From Chamaea fasciata (taxonomy: Eukaryota; Chordata; Aves; Passeriformes; Sylviidae), in assembly GCA_029207755.1 (NCBI GenBank), contig JARCOQ010000006.1:7470013-7534012 (forward strand): a stretch of 64,000 nt of DNA, given 5' to 3'. The translations under genes and the position numbers were made by a program. The notes below the pieces were generated by a model, which worked only from the letters and a program-made list of their open reading frames with translations, searched no databases and was not told the origin of the DNA. Shown piece by piece: positions 49,801-58,975 of the stretch; positions within the stretch are counted from its first letter, which is position 1, and every line of letters begins with the position of its first letter.

Positions 49801-52800
49801 CTGGCTCCCATGGAATCACAGGATTTTCCAGTTCCAACCCCCTGCCATGGGCAGGGACACCTTCCACTATCCCAGGTTGCTCCAAGCCCTGTCCAACCTG
49901 GCCTTGAGAACTTCCAGGGATGGGGCAGACACAGCTTCTCTGAGCAACCTGTTTCCAGGCCTCGCTACCCTCACAGTGTTAATATTTCTTCCTAATATCC
50001 AATCTAAGCCCTCTGTCAGTTTGAAGTCATTCCCACTTGCCCTGTCACTCTGTGCCCTTCTCAAAAGGCTGGGTCATGTCCAGCCTCTCATCTACCAGCT
50101 CCCCCAAGTCCTTCTCCTCAGGGCTAATCTCAATCCATTCTCTGCTCAGCCTGGATTTGTGCTCGGGATTGCCCTGACACAGCTGCAGGACCTTGATGGA
50201 CTTCATGAGGTTAACTTTCCAATGACTTCTGCAGAAGTGAATCCAAAATTTTCAGCTGAATTTTAAACACAGGTTTGAAAGGTCAGGAAAGCTAACAACC
50301 TGCCCAGATGTTGAAATTAGATTTAAAATCCATACAAGGAAAGCAAGACACCTTTCATCCAGATGGCCCCATTTGCCCATATTGACAAAATACTCAGGAA
50401 AAGTGGGGAAAGAAGAACAGGCAAGTTATCTCAAAGGAAGGAACTATGTCTGATTGGAAAATCTCCTTCTGTAACACAATGAACACTGAAATACCTTCTT
50501 AAAGGATTTTTGTTTATTGGTACATGACAAAAATCATTTAAAGCCACAAGCATGAGGAAAAATCCCAGTGATATTAATGATCTGAGGGAAACTTACTAGG
50601 AACATGATAAAGCATGAGAGACTTTTGTGTTATGATTTGTAGCAACATATTCACTCTTGGATGTTCATCTTCAAATAATTTCCTGATCATCATCCTACCA
50701 CTTCCTATCACAAGACATAATGATTCAGCATCTGGGGAGCTGTTGCAGATTAGGGACTGACATCTTCTCACCAGAGGAAAAACATGAAGCTAAATTTAAA
50801 AATTACAGACTTCTACCAATTATTTCTTCATCTACCACAGTAGATAAAATCCCACAGTAAAGTTGGCGCTTTAACATATTTAGACACTTGAGAAACTTTC
50901 TTGGAATATTATCAGCTTAGTGCCTACTACTACTGAATGAAAAAAGCACTTGACATCTGTTTTATTGAACAGAGTCAGTTGCTTTGGTTAATTGAAAAAT
51001 ACATCTGTGACAGCAGAAGAAAGCTTAGCCGTCATAACTGAAATATGGTTATAAGCACCTACAACAGGACATTGATTACATGCATAATGCATCTTACAAA
51101 ATGAACTTTGGCCAGATAGGCTTTTTTATCAGACAATAAAAATTTCAAACAATGCTATCTGTACAACCTGCAGTTCATTCGGTCAAGATCCATTTTCTTC
51201 AGAAGATGAGAACTTATTGCTGAACCTTGTTTGTGTGGACACAATTGGTAAAAAGTAAAACAAGGAGCAAATGAGAATTTCAGAGCAGTTGACAGAAACT
51301 CTCAAAGGCACCAACAGCATGATAGGTGAAAATTATTTTTCCTGGAGCCAAGAATACCACCAAGCAACATTAGTGCCCTAGAGGCATCATGATTTTTCTA
51401 TCCTTGCCTTGTGACACTCTACTTGTGTTTTCTTCTAGTAGTTTAATGGGTCACTCCTACATCCTCTTTGCAACATCAACCACTAACTCATAAAATTATT
51501 AACAATTTTACATAACTGTGTCTACTTGAGCACTCTTTTCCTTTAGGAAGGATACACATAGTTAGGCTACCATTTGCCGTTAACCTTGGGTCATCCAGAT
51601 AGAAAATCAAAATAAATGGTTTCAAGCTCAAATACGGTCCAAATATCAGCTTAACTAGAGATCCTCAGAGTGTAACACCATCACTTCCTCTCAGCATCAT
51701 TCACAGGAAGCTGTTTGGACATTAACAGTGCCTGTTAAAATAATAGTATAGGGAAAGAACTCTTACTGAGGTTTTAAATGACAGTTCAATGTTCAAAACA
51801 GGGATATTCTCTTATTTTCACATCTGCCTTAGCACCCTCTTCTCTAGTCAAACTTCGCAGGCTTTTCTGTGAAACCTCTTTCAGGTCCTCTCAAGTGAGT
51901 AATAGCAAAAAAACCATAAAACAAACACAAGAAACATCAACAAGATGTGCTTCAACACTTAAGTGGGCTGCTGATGCTTTGTGACAGAGAAAAGCAGCAT
52001 CTGAATATGGAATTTTTCTGATTCACAAATGAGCCATAGAAAGTCCCAGCCAAGCAGGAAGAAATGGGTGACTTAAAGTATTGCTGTTGTGAACGGCGTG
52101 CTATTAAAAAGTTAAGTTTATTTCTTACAAGGGAAGCTTTTAGACCCTCTTGTCCCTTTTCCTTTTGGAGCAAATCCCAGTCTTCCCTTCCATGCTGCTT
52201 GTGTAAGAAACAGTGGCCTGCCCGCTCTGGATGTTCAGAACCTGATGTCAGCCACTCCTCAGCATCTGCTGAAGCCCACAAACACACAGAATGAATGAAC
52301 AGCAGCATAACAGCAGGCAGCTGCTACTCAAAATACATCTCCTCTTTCCCATCCTACCCCTCCACACCCACAGATCCACACTTGAGGAAGCACTACACCA
52401 CTGCAGCACTCGGAGGAAGGGCCACACCGGGAAGGGAAGGGAAGGGAAGGGAAGGGAAGGGAAGGGAAGGGAAGGGAAGGGAAGGGAAGGGAAGGGAAGG
52501 GAAGGGAAGGGAAGGGAAGGGAAGGGAAGGGAAGGGAAGGGAAGGGAAGGGAAGGGAAGGGAAGGGAAGGGAAGGGAAGGGAAGGGAAGGGAAGGGAAGG
52601 GAAGGGAAGGGAAGGGAAGGGAAGAAGAAAGCACAGTGCACCAGGATATCATCCATCACCAGCTGGGTGAGCTTGTCTAGCCCAAGTGCAAGAGATTTGT
52701 GAGCCCCTGCAAGGAAGCTGAAACAAATTAGGTCTTTCCCCTTACATGAGAAGTTTGAGGAAAAAAATCTTCCCGAAAAGAAATGGTCTGAAAAGACAGG

Positions 52801-54879
52801 GCATAGCATTCATCTTTACTGGGCTAAGGAAACAGCAGACTGACATTTCATATGACATCTGAAATATGCAGCAAAATAGCACCAAACAACTGGTAATTAT
52901 GGAACAATGTTAGCAGCATTTTTACCACACTGCCATCTAACATCCCAAGACATCATGGCAAAATCACACTTGTGCCTAGAGAAGCAAGAGAGGAGGTGCC
53001 AAAAGCCTCCCATAAAGAAAAGGCAAAAAATAAAATTGTATACAGCAAAAAACATTGCTGTAAACAATTTTAATGCTTAAGTTCTGAGCCTAAGACTTCA
53101 GGACCTAGCAGGCTGCAGAGAGTGCTGATGTGATGGGTAAAGGAAGAGCCTCTCCCAAGGAGAAGAGAGAGCTTAACTTATCCAGCTTTGCAAAACAAGA
53201 ATAGAGAGTTTGTCCTTAGATACACCAAACCTTTCAAGCAAAAAGCACAATGTTAGCACACAGGAAAAAATAGACGTAAACAAAGAGGAACTACAGACAA
53301 AAGATTCCTGAGCAGCAAAGGAATAGCCTTCCCATTGGAGTAATGGAAAATAACAGACTATACAAGTTTTAAGGAAGTCTTTAATAATTTATGAATGACA
53401 TTATCAGTGAAAGCTTCTTGTGACAGGGAAGACTCCTCCATGATCCTGAAGTCCTATGTCCAGTTACAGCTGTGTGGTTTCGAAGCACTGGATGTGCCTG
53501 CTGGGGATACTTAAACCTGTTCTCTTAGAGCAAGTTTCATTCAGACTTGCACGTAATTTGAAAATTAAACCATGACAAGTTTGAATCATTGTCTGGGTCT
53601 TTTTCAGTTATTTAGCCTTTATTATAACTCAGAAACTACTGAAGTCTTCCAGGGTCTCTTAATCTAAACAAACAAGCTGCCCACCAAATGCTCCAACTCT
53701 GCAGTAGTCTTAGCACGTTTCCCATCTGATGTACGCAAAGCAAACAAAATTGAACATTTTTAGCCCATTCTCCTCAGTAAAAGGAAGTTTCTGCTACCAC
53801 ACTTTGTCTTCCTACATCCTGCTCCTAACTGCCTGTCAATCGTTTGGCCAATCTGCTGGAACTCTACGGAAGGAAGGACACTAAACCCCAAAAAGTTGCA
53901 GGAAACCAGAGGAGGGATGAGCTCATTCCTCACCAACCCCATGGAAGCAGACAATGCACCAAAATGCTTTAGCGCGCTAACTCTCCAGCTCCATTTTGAC
54001 CTCTTAAAAGAAATTCCTTGATTTTGGCTAGCAGAGAGCTTGGGAGATAGCTCAAGGTTTCCGGCTGCATGATCCAAAAGGGAGACAGTAACGTCACTGC
54101 AGCATAACAGATGGAATAACACGGTCTGCATGGCAAACCCCCCCCTCTAAACTGAATCGGCACAGTCCCATTGTAAGCTGCAGTTTAAAAACACGTATCC
54201 ACTTCAGAAGCATAAAAAAGCACTTATGTCTACGAGTTTTCTTTATAGAAATAATGAATATATATCTTTATCTACCCTTTTCCCCAGAATGAGACAAAGC
54301 CAGACACTTTCCACCGCAGAGCTGTTTACATCCAGTAATTTTATGAACACACGCTAATCATTTCTCTAACTAAAGAGAGCTGCAAAATAAACATCCCTCC
54401 GCCAGCAGCCTTGTATTTTGATCTTACCTACTGAAATAGAAAAAAATAAATACAAAACAAATCACGGCACAAAGGGGAAAAAAAAGGAAACTCTTTTTGG
54501 CGTGTAGTACTGAAGCAAATGGAAAGGTTTTGGCAGTAACAGCAGAAGCCGTATCTGGTTTGCATTTACATCACTCCAAGCATGAAAAAACAGAATGCCT
54601 CACAACACGCCTGTCGGGACCCGCAGAGAAGCAGAAGCCTATAAATTTTATTCCAGAGGAACAACTCAAGACAGCCGCAGCTAAGACATCCTCTCCCTCC
54701 AGCCCAAGGCAAACACGACTTCCACCGCCCATCTCCTCCAGAGCCCACAGCCCCCACCTCCCCATCCCCGCTGTTCCCTGCCTGGAAGGGAGGGAGAGAC
54801 CTGGAAGCTCTGGCGCTGGCGGTGGGGCACATCCTGCAGACTGCTCCAGCCCAAGCGCACAGGATCCACGCCGCCGCAT
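34583..54879 (-). CDS. ST3GAL5: ST3GAL5, lactosylceramide alpha-2,3-sialyltransferase (GM3 synthase), 7 coding exons
   Basis: The enzyme transfers sialic acid from CMP-sialic acid to the galactose of lactosylceramide, making ganglioside GM3, the entry point of most gangliosides; it is a Golgi type II membrane protein of the GT29 family. Coding exons: 54879-54801, 43823-43715 (its first two bases complete a codon from exon 1), 42105-41991, 39961-39618, 38213-38027, 36190-36032 and 34846-34583. They total 1257 nt, 418 codons plus stop, and every junction has compatible phase and GT/AG ends. Visible landmarks are an anchor at about residues 64-80, motif L at about 187-233 with the [12 protein letters not shown] core, motif S at about 333-355 ([18 protein letters not shown]) and the VS pair His384/Glu389 (HNVTGE). 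N-glycosylation sequons lie at Asn231, Asn275 and Asn385. The sequence is close to human ST3GAL5 as I recall it. Identification is firm; the exon 1 start is the least certain part. Confidence 0.96.
34847..36031 (-). other. ST3GAL5 intron 6
   Basis: 1.2 kb of unique sequence between exons 6 and 7. No repeat, RNA gene or further exon seen. Confidence 0.8.
36032..36190 (-). CDS. ST3GAL5: ST3GAL5 coding exon 6: catalytic domain linker
   Basis: A 159-nt, 53-codon symmetric exon (phase 0 at both ends) encoding residues 279-331. It begins [17 protein letters not shown] and includes [18 protein letters not shown], which is almost identical to human ST3GAL5, then ends in SKFWGWDK. It lies between motif L and motif S. 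The acceptor is TATTTCTCTTAG and the donor is AAG|GTAAGA at 36031. Because it is symmetric, skipping would preserve frame but delete part of the catalytic core. Confidence 0.97.
36191..38026 (-). other. ST3GAL5 intron 5
   Basis: 1.8 kb. It contains an old CR1 fragment (about 37000-37355) in the same orientation as the gene and otherwise nothing I recognise. Confidence 0.8.
37000..37355 (-). mobile_element. CR1 LINE fragment in ST3GAL5 intron 5
   Basis: Begins TTCACAGAACCACAGAGCC and contains the GGTCCAACTCCCCTGGCTCA, CCCTCAGATATTTATGC and ATCAGCCTTTCCTCATGGTAGAGATGCTCC segments of CR1 in reverse complement. An older, diverged copy. Confidence 0.85.
38027..38213 (-). CDS. ST3GAL5: ST3GAL5 coding exon 5: end of motif L
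   Basis: Residues 217-278 follow the split Arg216. The exon starts [20 protein letters not shown], the second half of sialyl motif L, with a sequon at Asn231. It continues with [10 protein letters not shown] and [15 protein letters not shown] and ends at KNETL, with a second sequon at Asn275. The acceptor is CCCCCAG (AG at 38215-38214) and the donor is TTG|GTATGT at 38026. It ends in phase 0. Confidence 0.97.
38214..39617 (-). other. ST3GAL5 intron 4
   Basis: 1.4 kb of unique AT-rich sequence. No repeat or extra exon recognised. The plus-strand frames at 38504-38869 resemble nothing and sit in non-coding-like sequence. Confidence 0.8.
39618..39961 (-). CDS. ST3GAL5: ST3GAL5 coding exon 4: stem and first part of sialyl motif L
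   Basis: Residues 102-215 plus two bases of Arg216. The exon begins [16 protein letters not shown], aligned with human RAQKYAQQVLQKECRP, and contains the conserved YEPPFGF and [12 protein letters not shown] segments. Sialyl motif L, which binds the CMP-sialic acid donor, begins at Cys187/Cys190 ([15 protein letters not shown]) and continues into exon 5. In this family a motif L cysteine forms a disulphide with a motif S cysteine, here probably Cys348 in exon 7. The acceptor is TTTTGTTTCAG and the donor is AAG|GTATGT at 39617. This is the largest coding exon. Confidence 0.97.
40278..40298. repeat. (A)21 in ST3GAL5 intron 3
   Basis: Pure A run on the plus strand. Confidence 0.9.
41846..41958. 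repeat. Imperfect tandem duplication with internal near-palindrome
   Basis: The segment AAAGCC-TTATAACTCTTA-(C)AGTGTCAGTTAATAA recurs about 67 bases later as AAAGCC-CTATAACTCTTATATTGTCAGTTAATAA. Between the copies lies ATTGTCAGTTAATTGACAAT (about 41891-41910), a 20-base near-palindrome with 7-base perfect arms. It sits in intron 3, close to the exon 3 donor. Confidence 0.75.
41991..42105 (-). CDS. ST3GAL5: ST3GAL5 coding exon 3: signal anchor
   Basis: This exon encodes the end of Arg63 plus residues 64-101. The hydrophobic stretch [17 protein letters not shown] (64-80) is the single membrane-spanning signal anchor of a type II Golgi enzyme. It is followed by [18 protein letters not shown] in the stem, closely matching the human EECDMKKMHYVDPDHVK segment. 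The acceptor is GTTTGTTTTTAG before 42105 and the donor is AGG|GTTAGT at 41990. The exon ends in phase 0. Confidence 0.95.
42106..43714 (-). other. ST3GAL5 intron 2
   Basis: 1.6 kb of AT-rich unique sequence between exons 2 and 3. The competing donor GTAAGT lies at its start (43704). I see no repeat element or additional exon. Confidence 0.85.
43715..43823 (-). CDS. ST3GAL5: ST3GAL5 coding exon 2: cytosolic tail with internal start Met28
   Basis: The acceptor is a long pyrimidine run ending TTTACAG, followed by CA and then ATG at 43821. Residues 28-62 begin [13 protein letters not shown], matching the human MPSEYTYVKLRSD region in spacing. Arg63 is split across the junction to exon 3. The donor that keeps frame is AAAAG|GTACTC (GT at 43714-43713). 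A much better consensus donor, CAA|GTAAGT, lies 10 nt further on at 43704 but would shift the frame. The ATG here has G at -3 if exon 1 is spliced as modelled, a better context than the exon 1 ATG. Confidence 0.9.
44070..44116. repeat. Hairpin with 19-bp arms in ST3GAL5 intron 1
   Basis: The left arm TAATTGCCGATTACATCAG (44070-44088) and the right arm CTGATGTAATTGGCAATTA (44098-44116) are reverse complements apart from one position, with a 9-base loop. In RNA copied in the plus sense the odd pair would be a G-U wobble; in the ST3GAL5 sense it is a C-A mismatch. It lies about 250 bases upstream of exon 2. It could be a remnant of a small palindromic transposon or a structured intronic element. 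Confidence 0.85.
47235..47268. repeat. A-rich (CAAA)n tract in ST3GAL5 intron 1
   Basis: A-run then CAAA units then an A-run. Confidence 0.9.
49809..50214 (-). mobile_element. CR1 LINE fragment in ST3GAL5 intron 1
   Basis: ATGGAATCACAGGATTTTCCAG, CCCCCTGCCATGGGCAGGGACA, CAACCTGGCCTTGAGAACTTCC, TTCTTCCTAATATCCAATC and TGCTCGGGATTGCCCTGACAC mark a CR1 3' part in reverse complement. A stretch of the consensus between about 50070 and 50085 appears to be missing, so it has an internal deletion. Confidence 0.88.
52429..52623. repeat. (GGGAA)39 perfect pentanucleotide array
   Basis: 195 bases of GGGAA with no interruption that I can find, giving 39 copies. It starts after CCACACC and ends at GAAGAAAGC. 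It lies in ST3GAL5 intron 1, about 2.2 kb from exon 1, with the pyrimidine strand (TTCCC) as the transcribed sense strand. All frames stay open, so the long predicted proteins here are repeat translations only. Confidence 0.98.
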
Positions 54880-55430
54880 CGGCCTGTGCCGGCGCTGACC
54901 CGGCTGCGCTGTGGCGCTGTGGCGGCGGTGTGGCGGTGTGGCGGTGTGGCGGCGCGGCGGTGAGCGCGGCTCGGAGCGGGGCGGTGCGGTGCGGGCGGCG
55001 CTCGGCGGCCCCGGCGCTGGGAGACGCGGGCGCGGGGCGGCCCCGCCGCAGGTAGCGGCGCCGGCGCGCGGGCGGGGGCGGCACGTGGCGGCGCGCAGCC
55101 AATGGGGGCCGAGCGCGGCGGCGCGCGGGGCGGGGGCGCTGCCCGCGCTGAGAGGCGGCGGCGGCGGCGGCGCTGAGGGGATGCGCGTGGGCCGCGGCTC
55201 CCGCTCCGCTCCGCTCCGCAGCTCCTCTGCGGCGGCAGTGTTACAAATGAGCGCTTTCTCCACCTTTTTTTTTTTTTTCCCCCGCAATAAATCGTGGGTT
55301 TGGGGATTTTCCCACACGCGCGCACAGCCCCCCAGCCAAGAGACCCTGCGCCCGCCACTCCCTCCTCGTGTCCGCCGCCTCATCTCGCTGCCGGTGCCTT
55401 CACCCGACCTCTGGAAAAATCAGGTCGATC
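54800..55430 (-). promoter_or_regulatory. ST3GAL5: CpG-island promoter of ST3GAL5
   Basis: Dense CpG from about 54,820 to 55,260, with a weaker shoulder to 55,430, overlaps coding exon 1. Visible sites include a palindromic CACGTG E-box (55082-55087), an inverted CCAAT box (CCAAT on the plus strand, 55099-55103) and GC boxes such as GGGGCGGGG (55127-55135). There is no TATA box at a convincing distance. I infer transcription start sites roughly between 54,900 and 55,070. Short GC-rich tandem repeats sit in the 5' UTR (three copies of GCGGTGTG, 54925-54948), a CGG run near 55154-55172 and a CCGCT run near 55200-55216. Such islands often fire in both directions, but I see no divergent coding exon. 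Confidence 0.8.
54801..54879 (-). CDS. ST3GAL5: ST3GAL5 coding exon 1: cytosolic N terminus
   Basis: The first ATG on this strand after the promoter (54879-54877) opens 26 codons starting MRRRG and ending in PELP, plus one base, before the donor CCAG|GTCTCT at 54800. Exon 2 begins with two bases that need exactly one preceding base, so the join makes Ala27 followed by Met28. Human isoform 1 likewise starts with Met-Arg and reaches its internal Ala-Met after a segment of similar length, which supports the model. The start context is poor (C at -3, C at +4), which would allow scanning on to Met28. No other ATG lies on this strand between 54,880 and 55,260. The donor is weak (no G at +5), so the exon end rests on phase and homology rather than on splice strength. 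The frame is open far upstream but without an ATG nearby. Confidence 0.78.
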
Positions 55431-57099
55431 CCTTCAAGTTACAGCGTTTTAGCTGTTTTTATTGTGCCTTATATTCCCAGGAGCTTTGGTGTGCGAGGGC
55501 TTTCAGGCCTCTCCGCAGCTGTTTTAGGGAACCATCGTTTTGTGACCCGACGCACCACAAAATGTGTTATGAAAAAAAAAAAAAGTGATTTAGCTGTAGG
55601 TTCGTGTAATCGGCTGCGTGACTTGCAGGAGAGGGGAAACGACCTTGCAAACCCATCTGACCATGGCCTTAGAAGTCACAAGTTGCACCACCAAATAAAA
55701 AGCTTGGAAACTACTGGAGCAGAGCCAGGAAGCCTGGGCACCGGATGCGGGAAAGCTGATGAAGCAGGAAAATGGATTAAGTCATTACAGTCTGTGTGAT
55801 GCTAGGAATTTTTCAATTTTTTTTCGAATCTGATTTATTGTTATGGTATCTACAAATTGTTCCCTAACCTAGATGATTGATGCAAAACAACCAGCGATTC
55901 CAGACACAGCAGCTGCTAATTATTAGTGCTGGTAGTACAGTGCATAATAAACTGCAGAGGCCATGTCAGGAGAGACAGGGGAAAAGCTTCCCTTAAAGAA
56001 AGTGGGCTAAAACTGTCTCTGAGTGATATGGTTCAGTGAGAAGAACTGCACAAGAGCCAACATTTTCTGACCGGTGTATAAATGTTCCCTCACTGCAAGG
56101 GATGGATGAGTGCATGTCCTGAAGCAGGACAGTTTAGATGCTTTCAAATTTTATACAAGAAAAACACAGATATGTGTTCTGTCCTTATAATGGTCACTAC
56201 TTCACAATTCCTGTTAAACTACACCTCTTGTTTTCTACAGTGGATGAGATACTGCTTCTCTGTTCTGTCGGCTGTTTGATGGTTTGAGTTGTAGTCAGGG
56301 CAGGTCCTTGACCACTTTTGGTATGATTCAAGAGAAAATATATACAAATCGGAAACAAAATATTCCCAACTCTATTATTTCAGCTGTTGGCACACTGAGG
56401 ATTAGCTCTTATCTTTAGTCCTCCTCCATAATTGCAAGCAACTGTTCATTAGTTTGGACTCTCAGAGGAAGCCAGATGTAAATAAAGACCCCGACTGTAC
56501 AGCCAGGCACACACAAGGGTGTCCAGGGCCTGTCACTTTAGGCTTTGGCCAGGAGACAACCAGGCTTTGCAAACAGCTGCAGCAGAGATGCAGCAAAGAT
56601 GCACTATGTTCATGTTTTGAAAGCTGATAGGAAAAGTAAAAATCCAGTTTTGATATGTGTTGTACTTTTGAGGCAGGATGAAGCATGACAGTAGATGAGT
56701 GATGTTGTATTTTAAAGAAAGCTTAGAGGATTCAATAAATAAGATAAGGTCTCAGTGGATTGAAGTCCCAGGAATAAATAGGAAAAATGCAGAACTAGGA
56801 GTGCATCGCCAGTCCTGCTAACAAGGCAGTGAGATCAGAGCCTGAGAGGCAGAAAACACAATCATAATTGACTTCAATAATTCAAGTTGGATAAATGTCA
56901 CAGGAGGGGATAGGGCTGGAGCTAACATTTTAGGAAGTATTTGTGTCTGCTCATTGGGAAGCCAGAAGAGGAGAAGCAATCCCTTGGCCTAAAGAGTGTC
57001 ATAATATTCTTGACAAAGACCCAAGCTGTAGCAGGAACTGTAGCATCCTTGGTTTCAACACCCTTGTAGCACTACTACAAAGAAAATCAGTAGTGTTCT
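55431..57099. other. Upstream flank of ST3GAL5
   Basis: GC falls quickly after 55,430. There is an A-run near 55572-55584. I see no divergent coding exon, though a short upstream antisense transcript from the island is plausible. The right part may hold the eroded start of the old CR1 copy. Confidence 0.5.
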
Positions 57100-58975
57100 G
57101 CTTTCTTTTCATAAAACAGGGGAGCAATATAAAACAAGACACACCTTTCATTAAAAGGGGGCAAAAGAAAGGACTTTTAACCTCAGACAGGTTAAGTACA
57201 AAATTGTGAGAAGGATGCAGAACGAAGTTTCAGGGTCAGCTTGCAAAAGTTATAAGAAATAATAATAGCAAGTCGTTCCTAGAGCAAATCGGGGAGCCTG
57301 CTGGAGTTTGACAGCTCTGTAAGGCAAATAGATTGTTTCATATCCGGAAGAAACATCTGGAGAAGATACAGCCATGAAAGAAAAGCTGAATTTATTTTTG
57401 CATTTGTGAATGGGATAGATGAGCGTGGGTAAACTCCAAAAATGGGAAGCTTCTTTAAGGGGAATAATTAGAAAAACATGTCTTGAATTACAGTGCAAGT
57501 ATAAAAGATGAAGGAACACATTAACGAGTGAGCAGCAGCCAACTGCTGAGATCAGTTGGTGTTCAACCATGAGTTGTCAGGCATCTCAGAGACAAAGTAG
57601 TTCAGGTACTGACTGCTGTCTCTGACTTCTCAATTAAAGTTACCTCAGTGTCAGAGGGGTCTGGAGAGTTGCTCACGTGACACCAGATTTTTTAAAGGAT
57701 TTTGGAGAAGATGGTGGAAGGTATAAACCTGGAAGCCCAGTCTCCTAGATAGACAAATAACTAGAAACTATCCTGAAGAACAGAAAAAACTTAGTGGCCA
57801 CATAGAAAAGATGACACATTAGGGAAAGTAATTTTGGCTTTTTTAAAACAAATTATTGTCTCAGGAAAGCTTTCTTTGAAGAAGTCAACAAGTTCACAGA
57901 CCACAAAGATTCAATTAAGTGTCTGTGATGGTTTCCAAAGGCAGTTAGTAAGATTTCTCCCCAAAGGAAGTAAAAAATAAGGCTACTAATGGATATGATA
58001 CTTGGACAAATGATAGAAATGGATGTCAGTAGTGATTTACAAAATGTGTTGCTGATAATGGAGTTATTCAGGGTAGGGCTAACTGAGAAAAACTGAATGA
58101 CTTTATGTTACTAATAGAATCGGTGGCAAAATGGCAGATGAAATTAAATCTGATAAATACGAAAGGCTGACATATGAAAAAAAACCCAATCCTGAATTTC
58201 ACATATATACCAGGAAATTTGAGTTGATTTTTACCAGTGAGAAAAAAGGCCTTGAGGCTGTGAAAGGTGGTTCTGTGAGAACATCAGCTTAGGGCTCAGC
58301 AGTGACCAAAATGGAAAGTAAGAACTGTTAGGATTATTGTTGAAATTTTTAAGAGAGAAATAGGAATAAAAAGTGCCATTGTATCAATCCCTGTTTGCGC
58401 CTGTATCTTTAATTGCCTGTGCAGTTCTAGTTCAAAAATAGTAGGTGGAATAGGTAGGACCGGAATAGATAAAATAAAAATCAATAAAATTATCAGAAAT
58501 AGTAGGAGGGCTTCAAAAGCAATCATGGTTGACTCAGCTGGGTTTCTCCAGTCTGAAGGGAATAGGAGATAATATCAAAGTCTATGTAAAATCTTCAGAG
58601 ATCCAAATAAGAATCAGGAATCCAGACTGTTCACTGACTTATCAGACACGAGAACTGAGTTACAGCAAATGAAAGGAGAGGTTGGAAGGTTCAAAACAAG
58701 CGAGAGGAGATAGTGCTTCATTCAGTCTATAGTTAAGCCAGAAGTCTTTGCTTCAGGATATAGTGGGTACAAAAACTTTGCATGGGCTTAAAAAGAAACT
58801 GGAAAATAATCAGATTCTTGATCTAACTTAGCAAGTTCTTGACTTGTAAGTTGCTGGAGCTGGAAAGACATTTTGGGGAAGTACAGAATGTGTTTTCCCA
58901 GTTCTTTCTGTCTTCCTGCTCACATCCACCTCTGTCTGAAACTGCTGGGCTGGGTGGAACTTTCAGCCAACTCAA
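57100..58975 (+). mobile_element. Ancient, heavily decayed CR1 LINE, about 1.9 kb
   Basis: A long plus-orientation relic. Recognisable pieces in order are AATAGCAAGTCGTTCCTAGAG, GCCTGCTGGAGTTTGACAGC and AAACTATCCTGAAGAACAG. They continue with GGCAAAATGGCAGATGAAATT, AGAACATCAGCTTAGGGCTC, GTGCAGTTCTAGTTC, TGGGTTTCTCCAGTCTGAAG and finally CTGCTGGGCTGGGTGGAAC. Order and spacing match old CR1 families shared by birds, turtles and crocodilians, as I recall their consensus. All reading frames are broken. The left limit is uncertain and could reach about 56,750. Confidence 0.75.

Larger units (their letters stand above)
43824..54800 (-). other. ST3GAL5 intron 1
   Basis: About 10.98 kb between the weak exon 1 donor and the strong exon 2 acceptor. 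It contains the GGGAA array (52429-52623), a CR1 fragment (about 49809-50214), an A-rich tract (47235-47268) and the hairpin at 44070-44116. The rest is unique, AT-rich sequence in which I see no exon. Reading frames of 100 to 140 codons here lack family resemblance or are repeat translations. Confidence 0.75.

Noticed and set aside
52248..52809. Frames of 129 to 138 codons with REGKG or FPSLP repeats
   Set aside because: They are translations of the GGGAA/TTCCC array, whose five-base unit leaves all frames open.
54571..55383. A 270-codon minus-strand frame and a 225-codon overlapping frame across the CpG island
   Set aside because: Long frames are expected by chance where stop codons are rare because of high GC. 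Only the short segment 54879-54801 fits splicing into ST3GAL5.
54911..55588. A 225-codon plus-strand frame as a divergent gene
   Set aside because: It is GC-driven, then runs through a T-run and ends in an A-run. It has no domain and no start or splice context.
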